A stretch of DNA of 64,000 bases from Halorubrum ruber. GTDB lineage: Archaea > Halobacteriota > Halobacteria > Halobacteriales > Haloferacaceae. The translations under genes and the position numbers were made by a program. The notes beneath the pieces are model-generated. The model searched no databases. It saw nothing but the letters and a program-made list of their open reading frames with translations, and had not been told where the DNA came from. The stretch's first letter is position 1. Each line of letters opens with the position of its first letter. This document shows, piece after piece, positions 8,511 to 16,286 of the stretch. The stretch covers positions 1,798,001 through 1,862,000 of the forward strand of contig NZ_CP073695.1 in assembly GCF_018228765.1 (NCBI RefSeq), given 5' to 3'.

Positions 8511-8984
8511 TCAGCCCCCTCCGACGGCGTCGATCGCCTCTCGACCGAGGTCGACGACATCCTCCGGGAGGTCGCTCGCCGCCAGTTCCTCCGAGGTGTA
8601 CCAGCGCCAGCGCGCCGGGTCGACCTCGTCGTCGCCGTTCGGGGCGATCTCCCGGGAGTCGACGCGGGCGTAGTAGAGGTGGTCGACGTGCTGGTGGCCC
8701 ACTGACCCGTCCTCGTGGACGTTGATGTCGTGGAGCATGAGGTGCGCCGGCTCCGGGAGCCCGCGGGTGTTCGGGCCCGTGATCTGTGACTCCGTCGCGA
8801 CGAGATCCGGGGTCAACCCCGTCTCCTCGCGAACCTCGCGGCGCGCGGCCTCGTGCGGGAGCTCGTCGCGGTCGACGTGGCCGCCTGGGGGGAGCTTGAT
8901 TCCGAGGCGCTCGTGGTCGTGAAGCGCGGTCGCCCCGTCGTTGACGATGTACGTCGTCGCCGTGAAGTGGCGAGTCGTCTCCAT
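8511..8984 (-). CDS. Nudix hydrolase
   Basis: The 157-aa protein carries a perfect Nudix box. The sequence from Gly35 (GHVDRDELPHEAARREVREE then TGL) fits G-x5-E-x7-REUxEExGU, whose glutamates bind the catalytic metal. Nudix enzymes hydrolyse nucleoside diphosphates linked to another group, for example oxidised or capped nucleotides. The N-terminal strand TRHFTATTYIVND and late YYARVDSREI are consistent with the fold. The exact substrate is unknown. The gene lies 80 bp downstream of the 754-aa gene start, on the same strand. Confidence 0.92.
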   Translation of the reverse strand: METTRHFTATTYIVNDGATALHDHERLGIKLPPGGHVDRDELPHEAARREVREETGLTPDLVATESQITGPNTRGLPEPAHLMLHDINVHEDGSVGHQHVDHLYYARVDSREIAPNGDDEVDPARWRWYTSEELAASDLPEDVVDLGREAIDAVGGG

Positions 8985-9171
8985 ACCTCCGGGTGGCGAC
9001 GCGCCGCCTTCGCGGTTTCGGCTCGGGCGGACGCCGCGACGCGGTGACGCGGAGCGGTCGCTGTCAGGGTACTACCGTATCGGCGACGACGTCGACTACT
9101 GCGCGGGCGAATGCGGCGACTGAAAACGGAGGGAACTCGAACGGTACGACGACCGGGCGCGGAGCGACCCG

Positions 9172-10149
9172 TCAGTTCAGCGCGACCGAGTCCTCGGCCT
9201 CGAGGAGTTCGTGGTACCGGTTCCGGATGGTGACCTCGCTGATGTTCGCGACCTCGCTGACCTCGCTCTGGGTCACCTTCTCGTTGACGAGCAGCGAGGC
9301 GGCGTAGACGGCGGCGGCGGCGAGCCCGACCGGCGACTTGCCGGAGTGGATCCCCTGCTCTTTCGCCGTGTCGAGCAGGCTGCGGGCGCGGCGCTCGGCC
9401 TCGTCGGAGAGGCCGAGGTCGGAGGCGAACCGGGGCACGTAGCTCTCGGGGTCGGCGGGCTGGATCTCCAGCTTGAGCTCGCGGACGACGTAGCGGTACG
9501 TCCTCGCGATCTCGTCCTTCTCGACCCGGGAGACGCCCGCGATCTCGTCGAGGCTGCGCGGCGTGCCCGCCTGCCGCGCGGCGGCGTACAGCGAGGCCGT
9601 GGAGACGCCCTCGATGGAGCGGCCGGGGAGGAGGTCCTCGTCGAGTGCGCGGCGGTAGATGACCGAGGCCGTCTCGCGGACGTTGTCCGGGAGGCCGAGC
9701 GCGGAGGCCATCCGGTCGATCTCGCCGAGCGCCTGCTTGAGGTTGCGCTCCTTGGAGTCGCGGGTGCGGAACCGCTCGTTCCACGTCCGCAGCCGCTGCA
9801 TCTTCTCCCGCTGGCGGCTGGACAGCGACTTGCCGTAGGCGTCTTTGTCCTGCCAGCCGATGTTCGTCGAGAGCCCCTTGTCGTGCATCATGTTCGTCGT
9901 CGGGGCCCCGACCCGGGACTTGTTGTCCTTCTCCTTGGAGTCGAACGCGCGCCACTCCGGCCCGCGGTCGATCTCGTCCTCCTCGACGACGAGCCCGCAG
10001 TCGACGCAGACGGTCTCGCCGTGCTCCGTGTCCGTCGCGAGCTGGCCGCCGCACTCGGGGCACCGCAGCTCCTCGTCTTCGGTCTCCGACTCGCTCTCGT
10101 TCTCGTCGTCGACGGTCTCTGTCGTGTACGTTCGAAGGTTCTCGCTCAT
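9172..10149 (-). CDS. tfb: Transcription initiation factor TFB (TFIIB homologue)
   Basis: The 325-aa protein bridges TBP-bound promoters and RNA polymerase. An acidic N-terminus leads to a zinc ribbon with Cys30, Cys33, Cys48 and Cys51 (CPECG and CVDCGLV). The B-reader/linker region (GPEWRAFDSKEKDNKSRVG, TTNMMHDKGLSTNIGW) is followed by two cyclin-like repeats (about 125-215 and 220-315) ending with a DNA-binding helix (SEVTIRNRYHELLEA). Haloarchaea carry several TFBs with different promoter sets, and I cannot tell which this is. I chose ATG 10149 (MSENLRTY) because the in-frame upstream residues overlap the promoter. Confidence 0.96.
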   Translation of the reverse strand: MSENLRTYTTETVDDENESESETEDEELRCPECGGQLATDTEHGETVCVDCGLVVEEDEIDRGPEWRAFDSKEKDNKSRVGAPTTNMMHDKGLSTNIGWQDKDAYGKSLSSRQREKMQRLRTWNERFRTRDSKERNLKQALGEIDRMASALGLPDNVRETASVIYRRALDEDLLPGRSIEGVSTASLYAAARQAGTPRSLDEIAGVSRVEKDEIARTYRYVVRELKLEIQPADPESYVPRFASDLGLSDEAERRARSLLDTAKEQGIHSGKSPVGLAAAAVYAASLLVNEKVTQSEVSEVANISEVTIRNRYHELLEAEDSVALN

Positions 10150-10227
10150 TGGTGTTGTGCGTGGAGGGAACAGCGGAACCGAGAGACGGATCTCGGTGTT
10201 TTCCTCACCTTCGGGTAAGTGAGCCAA

Positions 10228-10237
10228 ATACTTAAAT
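10228..10237 (-). promoter_or_regulatory. TATA region of tfb
   Basis: The minus strand reads TTTAAGTATT here. The implied start near 10205 gives a 5' leader of about 55 nt before the ATG at 10149, unlike most genes in the window, which appear leaderless. A second minus-strand TATA-like sequence (CTATATACC, 10366-10373) lies further up. Confidence 0.5.
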
Positions 10238-10279
10238 GTTTGCGTGGTTGGCGCCCGAGAGACACGGCCGAAAACACCG

Positions 10280-10295
10280 TGTACAACCCTGTACA
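10280..10295. promoter_or_regulatory. Palindromic operator-like repeat TGTACA-N4-TGTACA upstream of tfb
   Basis: TGTACAACCCTGTACA is two copies of the self-complementary hexamer TGTACA with a 4-bp spacer, so it is both a direct and an inverted repeat. It sits about 45 bp upstream of the tfb TATA region, where an activator or repressor could bind. The 270-bp gap (10150-10419) otherwise holds no gene. No binding protein is implied by the sequence alone. Confidence 0.35.
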
Positions 10296-10419
10296 ATTCG
10301 GTATTTGAGACGCGGTGATCGGGACCGAAGCGAGAGCGAAACTGACGGCCGCCCGGCGGGATATGGTATATAGGCGTTTCGCGAGCGGCGGACGGCGCTC
10401 AGGGCGACCAGCCCGTCGG

Positions 10420-11076
10420 TCAGTTCCCGGTCGCGGCGGCCGCGACCGCGCCCGCGAGGTAGCCGCCGATCACGCCCAGTCCGGTCACCAGCGCGAGGGC
10501 CGCGGCGAGGTCGGGACCGGCCGTGACGCCGGCCGCCTCCGATGTCGGGATCCCGTCCGCGTCGGAGATCGGCACCCTCCCATCGGCCGCGTGGCGCGTG
10601 AGCGGCACCCGGGAGACCCACCACAGCGCGAGCATCGCCGGGAGGTACCCCAGCGTCGCGCCCACCCCGGTCGCGGCGCCGGCGAGCAGGTCGTCGATAC
10701 CGAGGTACCGGACGGCGGTCGCGACGCCGAGACCGAAGGTAAGAGGCACTAGACGGAGCGGCCACAGCGCGGCGTCCGACTGTATCAGCGGATGCCCGAA
10801 GATTACGAGGTTCGACAGCCCCGGACCCGTCCGTATCCGGATCCAGTGCGCGTCGAAGAGGAACCAGATCGCTCCCTCGACCCCGAGGATCGGTCCGCCG
10901 ACCATCCACCGGGCGATCTCCGAGTCTCCCGGCGACACGCCGGCGACCGCGAGCCCGATCCACGTCGTCGCCAGCCCGGCGAGGGCCGCACCGCTCCCGC
11001 AGGCGACGGCGACGCGGAGCCACCCGGGCGGGAGCGACACGAGCGAGCCCAGCGTGGTTCGCTCTCCCGTCGACAT
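10420..11076 (-). CDS. Membrane protein of unknown function
   Basis: The 218-aa protein starts MSTGERTTLG and has about five hydrophobic segments: VAVACGSGAALAGLATTWIG, MVGGPILGVEGAIWFLF, LWPLRLVPLTFGLGVATAV, GVGATLGYLPAMLALWWV and a C-terminal LALVTGLGVIGGYLAGAVAA. The segment FLFDAHWIRI followed by SNLVIFGHPLIQS is probably an extracytoplasmic or cytoplasmic loop. It looks like one of the many haloarchaea-specific membrane families, and I recognise no function. It is divergent from the M24 peptidase gene. Confidence 0.7.
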   Translation of the reverse strand: MSTGERTTLGSLVSLPPGWLRVAVACGSGAALAGLATTWIGLAVAGVSPGDSEIARWMVGGPILGVEGAIWFLFDAHWIRIRTGPGLSNLVIFGHPLIQSDAALWPLRLVPLTFGLGVATAVRYLGIDDLLAGAATGVGATLGYLPAMLALWWVSRVPLTRHAADGRVPISDADGIPTSEAAGVTAGPDLAAALALVTGLGVIGGYLAGAVAAAATGN

Positions 11077-11189
11077 CTCGGACCGGCCGTTCCCGAGCGA
11101 GCGGCATATGCTTTCTCACGGATCGACGGAGGTCTCAGACCGGTTCCGCGAGGACAACCGCTTTGACCGTCGCCCGAGCAGGGTGAGGT

Positions 11190-12365
11190 ATGAACCGAAC
11201 GCGGCTCGACGACCGCCTCGCCGACCTCGATACGGACGGCTACCTGCTCGACGCCTCGCAGGAGGACGCAAACCAGCTGTACCTCTCCGGGTTCACCGGG
11301 CCCGACCCGTTCCTCACGCTGTACGCCGACGGCGAGGTCCACCTCCTCGTCAGCGGGTTAGAGTACGGCCGCGCGACGAGCGAGGCCGCGGCCGACACGG
11401 TGGAGCGCCACGCCGACTACGACTACGAGTACGGCGGCCGCGAGGAGCGCAACGACATGTACGCCGCGTTCCTCCGCGACAAGGGCGTCGACTCCGTCTC
11501 GATGCCGCCGCGCGGCCCGGTCGGCACCGCCGACGCCCTCCGCGAGCGCGGGATCGATGTCGCCGTCGACGCCGACGACCGGCTCCAAGCGGTCCGCGCG
11601 GTGAAGACCGACGAGGAGATCGACGCGATCCGCGAGGCGCAAGAGGCCAACGAGGCCGCGATGCGGGCCGCCGAGGAGCTGATCGCCGGCGCCGACGTGG
11701 CGGGAGAGAGCGACGAGGCGGAGACGGGAGTCTTGCTCCGTGACGGCGAGCCGCTCACCAGCGAGCGCGTGACCGAGGAGATCGAGGTGACGCTGCTGCG
11801 TCACGGCTGCGCGCTCGACGAGACGATCGTCGCCGGCGGCGCGCAGGCCGCGGACCCCCACGACCGCGGCTCGGGCCCGCTCCGCGCGAACGAGGCGATC
11901 ATCGTCGACATCTTCCCGCGCTCGAAGGCGACGAAGTACAACGCCGACATGACGCGGACGTTCTGCGTCGGCGAGCCGAGCAAGACGCTTCGCGAGTGGT
12001 ACGACCTCACCGAGCGCGCGCTGAACGCCGCGCTCGACGCCGTCGAGCCGGGCGCGACCGGCGAGGAGGTCCACGCCGCCGCCTGCGAGGTGTACGAGGA
12101 GGCGGGCGAGCCAACCTTCCGGACCGACCCCGACACCGAGACCGGGTTCATCCACTCGACCGGTCACGGGATCGGCCTCGACGTCCACGAGTCGCCGCGG
12201 CTCGCGAGCGGGGGCGAAGAGTTAGAGCCCGGACACGTGATCACGGTCGAGCCCGGGCTCTACGACCCGGATATCGGCGGCGTCCGCATCGAGGACCTCG
12301 TCGTCGTCACCGAGGACGGCTACGAGAACCTCACCGACTACCCGATCCGGTTCGCGGCGGAGTGA
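11190..12365 (+). CDS. M24-family aminopeptidase (Xaa-Pro dipeptidase-like)
   Basis: The 391-aa protein has a creatinase-like N-terminal domain (about 1-135; YLLDASQEDANQLYLSGF) followed by the pita-bread metallopeptidase domain. The five metal ligands appear in order: Asp in VDIFPRSKATKYNADMTRTF (two Asp), His in HSTGHGIGLDVHE, Glu in TVEPGLYDPDIGGVRIED and Glu in the same RIED segment. Members cleave N-terminal residues, often before proline, in cytoplasmic peptide turnover. A short insertion near residues 165-190 (ADVAGESDEAETGVLLRDG) is probably a haloarchaeal loop. A CGCTTTGACC box lies 27 bp upstream of the ATG. Confidence 0.92.
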   Translation: MNRTRLDDRLADLDTDGYLLDASQEDANQLYLSGFTGPDPFLTLYADGEVHLLVSGLEYGRATSEAAADTVERHADYDYEYGGREERNDMYAAFLRDKGVDSVSMPPRGPVGTADALRERGIDVAVDADDRLQAVRAVKTDEEIDAIREAQEANEAAMRAAEELIAGADVAGESDEAETGVLLRDGEPLTSERVTEEIEVTLLRHGCALDETIVAGGAQAADPHDRGSGPLRANEAIIVDIFPRSKATKYNADMTRTFCVGEPSKTLREWYDLTERALNAALDAVEPGATGEEVHAAACEVYEEAGEPTFRTDPDTETGFIHSTGHGIGLDVHESPRLASGGEELEPGHVITVEPGLYDPDIGGVRIEDLVVVTEDGYENLTDYPIRFAAE

Positions 12366-12449
12366 GTCCCTATTGGATCTGACCGGGCAACCCCCGGCCT
12401 GTCTGACCGCGATCGGAAGCCGCTTTGACCCGTACCGGGAACGGCGACC

Positions 12450-13634
12450 GTGAACTGGCGGTACGAACACACGGCGCTCGCGCTCTGTACGCTCGCGTTC
12501 ACCGGCACGATGGTGGCGCGGCTCGTCGTCAGCCCGCTCGTCCCGGAGATCACGACGCGGTTCGACGTGACCAATGGCACCGTCGGGCTCGCGCTCAGCG
12601 GAATGTGGCTCACCTACGCGCTGACGCAGTTCCCCTCCGGGATCCTCGGCGACCGGTACGGCGAGCGCCGCGTCATCCTCGCCGCGGTCGGCGCGACCGC
12701 CGTCGCGTCGGTGCTGCTCGCCGCGTCGCCGTCGATGCTCGCGTTCGGGCTGTTCGCGGCCGCGCTCGGCGTTGGTGCCGGCCTCCACTACTCGGTCGCG
12801 ACGACGTTCCTCACGCGGCAGTTCGACGACACCGGCCGCGCAATCGGCGTTCACGTCGCCGGCGGCCCGCTCGCGGGGCTCGCCGCGCCGCCCGCCGCCG
12901 CGCTCGTCGGGTCGCGGTACGGCTGGCGCGCCGGCGTCCTCCTCGGCGCCGCCGTCGCGGTCCCCGTCTTCGTCCTGTTCGCGTGGCGGGTCCGGCCGAC
13001 CGATCCCCTCCGTCCCGACCAGCCGATGGGCGAGCGGTTCGCGCTCGGACCGCTCGCCGAACTGCTCTCGCGGCGGGAAATCCTCTACACGACCGCGCTG
13101 GCGACGATGGGCGCGTTCACGTGGCAGGCGACCGCCTCCTTTCTCCCGACGTTCTTAGAGGTCGGGACCGGCCTGTCGAGCGCGCTCTCCGCGCTGCTGT
13201 TCTCGGTGTACTTCCTCGTCCACGGCGGCACGCAGCCGGTGACCGGGTCGGTGTCCGACCGGATCGGCCGCGACGCCACCGCGATGGTGACGATGGGCGC
13301 CGGCGTCGTCGGCTACGGGACTCTCGTCGCGGCCGCGGCCCTCGACTTGGGCCTCCCCGCCGTGATACCGGGCGTCGGCCTCGTCGGCCTCGCGATGTCG
13401 TGGGGCGCGCCGGTCCAGTCGCGGTTCATGGACCTGCTGTCCGACGCCGAGCGCGGCGCCGGCTTCGGGCTCGTTCGGACCGCGTACATGGTGACGGGCG
13501 CCTCCGGCAGCGTCGTCGTCGGCGCCGTCTCCGACGCCGCGGGGTGGCCCGTCGCGTTCGGGCTGCTCGCCTGCGTGATGGCGCTCGGGCTGGCGACGCT
13601 GTCGGCGAACCGGCTGCTGGGGCTGGGGTACTGA
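12450..13634 (+). CDS. Major facilitator superfamily transporter
   Basis: The 394-aa protein has about 12 hydrophobic segments and the MFS loop motif GILGDRYGERRVIL between segments 2 and 3, with a second version (GSVSDRIGRDATAMV) in the C-terminal half. It exports or imports small solutes using an ion gradient. The substrate cannot be set. The first segment begins almost at once (LALCTLAFTGTMVARLV). The start is a GTG at 12450, with a CGCTTTGACCC box centred about 25 bp upstream that supports a leaderless mRNA. It follows the M24 peptidase by 84 bp. Confidence 0.9.
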   Translation: MNWRYEHTALALCTLAFTGTMVARLVVSPLVPEITTRFDVTNGTVGLALSGMWLTYALTQFPSGILGDRYGERRVILAAVGATAVASVLLAASPSMLAFGLFAAALGVGAGLHYSVATTFLTRQFDDTGRAIGVHVAGGPLAGLAAPPAAALVGSRYGWRAGVLLGAAVAVPVFVLFAWRVRPTDPLRPDQPMGERFALGPLAELLSRREILYTTALATMGAFTWQATASFLPTFLEVGTGLSSALSALLFSVYFLVHGGTQPVTGSVSDRIGRDATAMVTMGAGVVGYGTLVAAAALDLGLPAVIPGVGLVGLAMSWGAPVQSRFMDLLSDAERGAGFGLVRTAYMVTGASGSVVVGAVSDAAGWPVAFGLLACVMALGLATLSANRLLGLGY

Positions 13635-13673
13635 GCCGAGGTTGACTCGAGAATGAGCGGAGCGCGCGGCGGC

Positions 13674-13910
13674 TCAGAGCCGGTCGTCTTCGATGCTGCC
13701 CGGGTCCTCCGCGGTGTCGAACATGTTGTTCTCCGCGCCGTCGAGCATCTCGTCGCGGGGCTCGTCGTCGACGACGCTCACGTTGTACGCCTCGATTCCG
13801 GACGCGATGAGGTCCTCCGCGGCCTGCTCCTCGGAGACGAACTCCTCGTCTGCCAGCTGCTGAAACTCCGCGTACACGTCGTCCGAGAGGTTCAGCTCGA
13901 AAGTGGGCAT
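13674..13910 (-). CDS. Small ribbon-helix-helix-like haloarchaeal protein
   Basis: The 78-aa acidic protein opens MPTFELNLSDDVYAEFQQLA, a strand followed by a helix as in ribbon-helix-helix DNA-binding proteins. A second helix is at EEQAAEDLIASGIEAYN and the tail is disordered and acidic. The strand FELNLSDDVY could lie in the DNA groove, but the first strand has few basic residues, so DNA binding is not certain. It is convergent with the MFS gene. A TATA box 26 bp upstream supports the ATG. Confidence 0.65.
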   Translation of the reverse strand: MPTFELNLSDDVYAEFQQLADEEFVSEEQAAEDLIASGIEAYNVSVVDDEPRDEMLDGAENNMFDTAEDPGSIEDDRL

Positions 13911-13931
13911 ACCCTCCGTTCCGGCCGAACG

Positions 13932-13940
13932 CTTTTAAAT
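13932..13940. promoter_or_regulatory. Shared TATA box CTTTTAAAT between divergent small genes
   Basis: On the minus strand ATTTAAAAG is centred 26 bp before the ATG at 13910, which gives a leaderless mRNA for the ribbon-helix-helix-like gene. On the plus strand the same near-palindromic box would start transcription near 13962, leaving a leader of about 20 nt before the GTG at 13982. One box may therefore serve both directions. Confidence 0.5.
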
Positions 13941-13981
13941 TGTTTCCTCGATGGGGGACGTGTCCGGAGCGGCTGGTACCA

Positions 13982-14368
13982 GTGACCGACGAGAACGAAA
14001 CGGTGATCGAGACGTACGACGGCGGCCGTCGGATCGTCCGCGAGGCGCGGAACCGCCCCGACGCGTACCACTTCGAGGGCCCCGACGGACGGATCGCGTC
14101 GTTCGAGATTCCGGCGGCGGCGAGGCTGTACGCCGACCTGTACGCGATCACCGGCGGCTTCGACGAGAAAGAAACCGGCAGGCGGGGCGTCCCGCCGACG
14201 ATCGCTCGCGCCGACGAGGAGGTCCGGATCACCTACCTCGCGGTCCGGTTCTCGGTGACGTACGCCGCGCACGCGTTCGGAATCGATGAGTCGGCCGCTC
14301 GCGACGCCGTCGACAGCGTCCACGCGCGGGCGACGGAGCTGCGCTCGCGGGACGGCGAGAACGGCTGA
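13982..14368 (+). CDS. Conserved haloarchaeal protein of unknown function
   Basis: The 128-aa protein begins at a GTG (TDENETVIETYDGGRRIVRE). It has a beta-rich first half (RIASFEIPAAARLYADLYA) and a helical second half (AVRFSVTYAAHAFGIDESAARDAVDSV). No catalytic motif or zinc site is visible, and I recognise no family. I prefer the GTG because an in-frame TTG at 13940 overlaps the TATA box. An ATG at 13951 is in another frame. It is divergent from the ribbon-helix-helix-like gene and is followed 72 bp later by the MIP18-like gene on the same strand. Confidence 0.6.
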   Translation: MTDENETVIETYDGGRRIVREARNRPDAYHFEGPDGRIASFEIPAAARLYADLYAITGGFDEKETGRRGVPPTIARADEEVRITYLAVRFSVTYAAHAFGIDESAARDAVDSVHARATELRSRDGENG

Positions 14369-14440
14369 GGACCGCACGCCGGCGACGGCCCGAACATCTG
14401 CGGGGTCAGGAGTACCCCGGCGGGCGGTCACCGTACGCAC

Positions 14441-15088
14441 ATGCCCGGTTTCCCGTCTCCATTCGGATCCGACGGCGACGACCTGTTCGACGGCTACGAC
14501 GAGTTCGTCGCGGACGACCTCCCGCGCCCGGGAGCGTTCCTCGACGGCCACGACGTCCTCACGGGGGCGGACCACCTCGCGTTCCACCGCCTCACCCGCG
14601 ACTGCTTCGAGGAGCGGGGGGTGTACGACATGACGTTCGACTACAACCTCGCGCGGCTGAACCTCGACACGCGCCACGGGGACGCCGGGTTCCGCTACGC
14701 CGTCGAGCGCGGCGACGCCGCTGACGCGGTCGACGGGAGCGAAGTCGACGGCGACGCGGCCGACGGAATCGACCGCGTCCTCCGCGCGGAGTTCACGCCG
14801 ACGACGGCGTTCTGCCCGCAGACGCACACCCTGACCGTCGGCGCGTTCCGGGCGTGGAACGGGCTCGCCGACCGACACGAGTACGACCTCGTCCGGGTTC
14901 GCGCGCCCCCGACGCACAACCAGATCGAGGCGGTGAACGACCGGCTGGCGGAGCTGGAGGAGGCGTACTTGGGGATGGGCGACGCGGAGGCGGCGGTCGA
15001 CGAGGGCGTGGGAATCGGGTCGAACCGGGTGGATAAAACGGGCGGAGCGAGCGCGCCGAGCGGCTCGACCGACACACCATTTAAATAG
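14441..15088 (+). CDS. Protein with a MIP18/CIAO2-like C-terminal half
   Basis: The 215-aa protein has an N-terminal 90 residues I do not recognise, an acidic insert at 91-112 and a C-terminal part that resembles the end of the MIP18 (DUF59, CIAO2) family. Cytosolic Fe-S targeting proteins of that family carry FTPT-x2-xC, then a G-x3-R-x-K/N-L segment, then P-GTH-x3-x-AVN-QLA-x-E. Here the matching pieces are FTPTTAFC (118-125), GAFRAWNGLADRHEYDLV and PPTHNQIEAVNDRLAELE (156-173). The single conserved cysteine (Cys125) is kept. This comparison is from memory and is not an alignment. An Fe-S role is inference. Confidence 0.55.
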   Translation: MPGFPSPFGSDGDDLFDGYDEFVADDLPRPGAFLDGHDVLTGADHLAFHRLTRDCFEERGVYDMTFDYNLARLNLDTRHGDAGFRYAVERGDAADAVDGSEVDGDAADGIDRVLRAEFTPTTAFCPQTHTLTVGAFRAWNGLADRHEYDLVRVRAPPTHNQIEAVNDRLAELEEAYLGMGDAEAAVDEGVGIGSNRVDKTGGASAPSGSTDTPFK

Positions 15089-15103
15089 TGACCGCGCGGG
15101 GAG

Positions 15104-15706
15104 TCACAGGTCGCGCCAGGCGCCGAGGAACCGCTGGACCGCCGTCAGGTGGCCGACGACGGCGAACAGCGCGAGCAGGAGGCCGACGACGTTCAGCCCG
15201 GCGACGACCGGCGCAGAGTAGACCGCGGCGGCGACGCCGACGATCCCGGCGAGCGCAAGCCGGTCGGCCCGGCCGAGCAGGCCGCCGTACTCGCGGCCGA
15301 TCCCGACCGCCTGGATCTGCGTGCCGAGGTAGGAGGTGAGGAGGACGCCGGTGACGGCGGCGAAGCCGAGCGCGTACGCCTCGATCCCCGCGGTGAACCC
15401 CGCGATGATCGCCACGTCGGCGTAGCGGTCGAGGACGTGGTCGAGGAAGTCGCCGCCGTCGGAGGCGACGTCTTGATGGCGCGCGAGTGCCCCGTCGACC
15501 ACGTCGAGCCACCCGTTGAGGAGGACGAGCAGCGCGCCGGCCGCGTAGAGGGGCGACGACCCGGCGGCGAAGGCCCCCGCGGCCGCGACGGCGACGAGGA
15601 AGGCGATTACGCTCACCTGATCGGGCGAGAGGCCCAGCCTGTCGGCCGCCGACACCCACGGGCCGAGGAGGCGGTCCGCCACGGACCGGTACTGGTCGAG
15701 GGTCAT
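15104..15706 (-). CDS. CDP-alcohol phosphatidyltransferase family enzyme
   Basis: The 200-aa integral membrane enzyme carries the full family signature DG-x2-AR-x8-G-x3-D-x3-D. Asp68 and Asp71-Gly72, Ala75-Arg76, Gly85, Asp89 and Asp93 are all present (WLDVVDGALAR, then GDFLDHVLD). About five or six hydrophobic segments follow. These enzymes move a phosphoalcohol onto CDP-linked lipid, here probably CDP-archaeol, to make archaeal phospholipids. The head group (glycerol phosphate, serine or inositol phosphate) is not fixed by the motif. It lies 26 bp after the kinase gene, in a run with hisC. Confidence 0.9.
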   Translation of the reverse strand: MTLDQYRSVADRLLGPWVSAADRLGLSPDQVSVIAFLVAVAAAGAFAAGSSPLYAAGALLVLLNGWLDVVDGALARHQDVASDGGDFLDHVLDRYADVAIIAGFTAGIEAYALGFAAVTGVLLTSYLGTQIQAVGIGREYGGLLGRADRLALAGIVGVAAAVYSAPVVAGLNVVGLLLALFAVVGHLTAVQRFLGAWRDL

Positions 15707-15732
15707 CTACCGTCTCGACGCTCGCGGTCGGC

Positions 15733-16286
15733 TCATATATAATCGATGAAGTCCACGGTGCCGGCGCTCGGCTCCCGCTCGCCCTCGATCGCGGCGCGGA
15801 CCGCGTCGGCGACCGCCTCGGGGTCGCGGTCGGTCGCGTCGACCTCGTAGACGTTCTCGGCGCCGTGTTCGGCGACCGCCTCCGAGAGGATCACGTCGAG
15901 CGCCTCGCTCTCGGCATTCTCGGCGGCCGTCTCGGGCGACTCGCCGCGCTCACGGAGCCGCGACTCGATCGTCTCGGGGTGACACCGCAACACGACCACG
16001 CGGTCGACGTCGAACCGGTGCGCGAGGTGGGAGTCGAGGACGCCGCTCCAGTCGCCGAGATCCTCGCGGACCGCGTCGAGATCGGCGACCAGCGTGTCGC
16101 GGTCGGCGTCGCGCTCGGTCCAGAGGTCGTCGTCGGACTTGATCCGGTTGTTGAGGTGGATCACGTCGTAGGCGTCTTCGAGCAGCGCCGTCGCGGTCGT
16201 CTTGCCCGTTCCGGGGTCCCCGTGACGGCGACGCGGTCGGCGCGGCCGCGGTCGGAGTCGGCCGAGGTCTCGGTGCCGTCGGTCAC
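15733..16286 (-). pseudogene. AK6/Fap7-type adenylate kinase with a one-base frameshift in the P-loop
   Basis: Read from a GTG at 16286 that overlaps the hisC stop (GTGA), the frame runs through VTDGTETSADSDRGRADRVA and reaches VTGTP, then breaks. The reading frame resumes as GTGKTTATALLEDAYDVIHL and continues to a normal end (TVDFIDYI). One G is missing in the run ACCCCGGAACGGG near 16211 (plus strand GTTCCGGGG). Restoring it gives TGTPGTGKTT, an exact Walker A loop, and an intact protein of about 184 aa. The rest, including VLDSHLAHRF, is well conserved. AK6 enzymes act as nucleotide kinases and in small-subunit rRNA maturation. A sequencing error, a true lesion or recoding are all possible. 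Confidence 0.8.

Noticed and set aside
6602..8560. Long overlapping frame opposite or beside the 754-aa protein
   Set aside because: It is Arg- and Gly-rich with no domain pattern, on the same strand in another frame. Codon third-position GC bias favours the 754-aa frame.
10366..10373. TATA-like CTATATACC as promoter of an unseen gene
   Set aside because: There is no gene downstream in either direction at leaderless distance. A long tfb leader from it is possible but a nearer TATA box exists.
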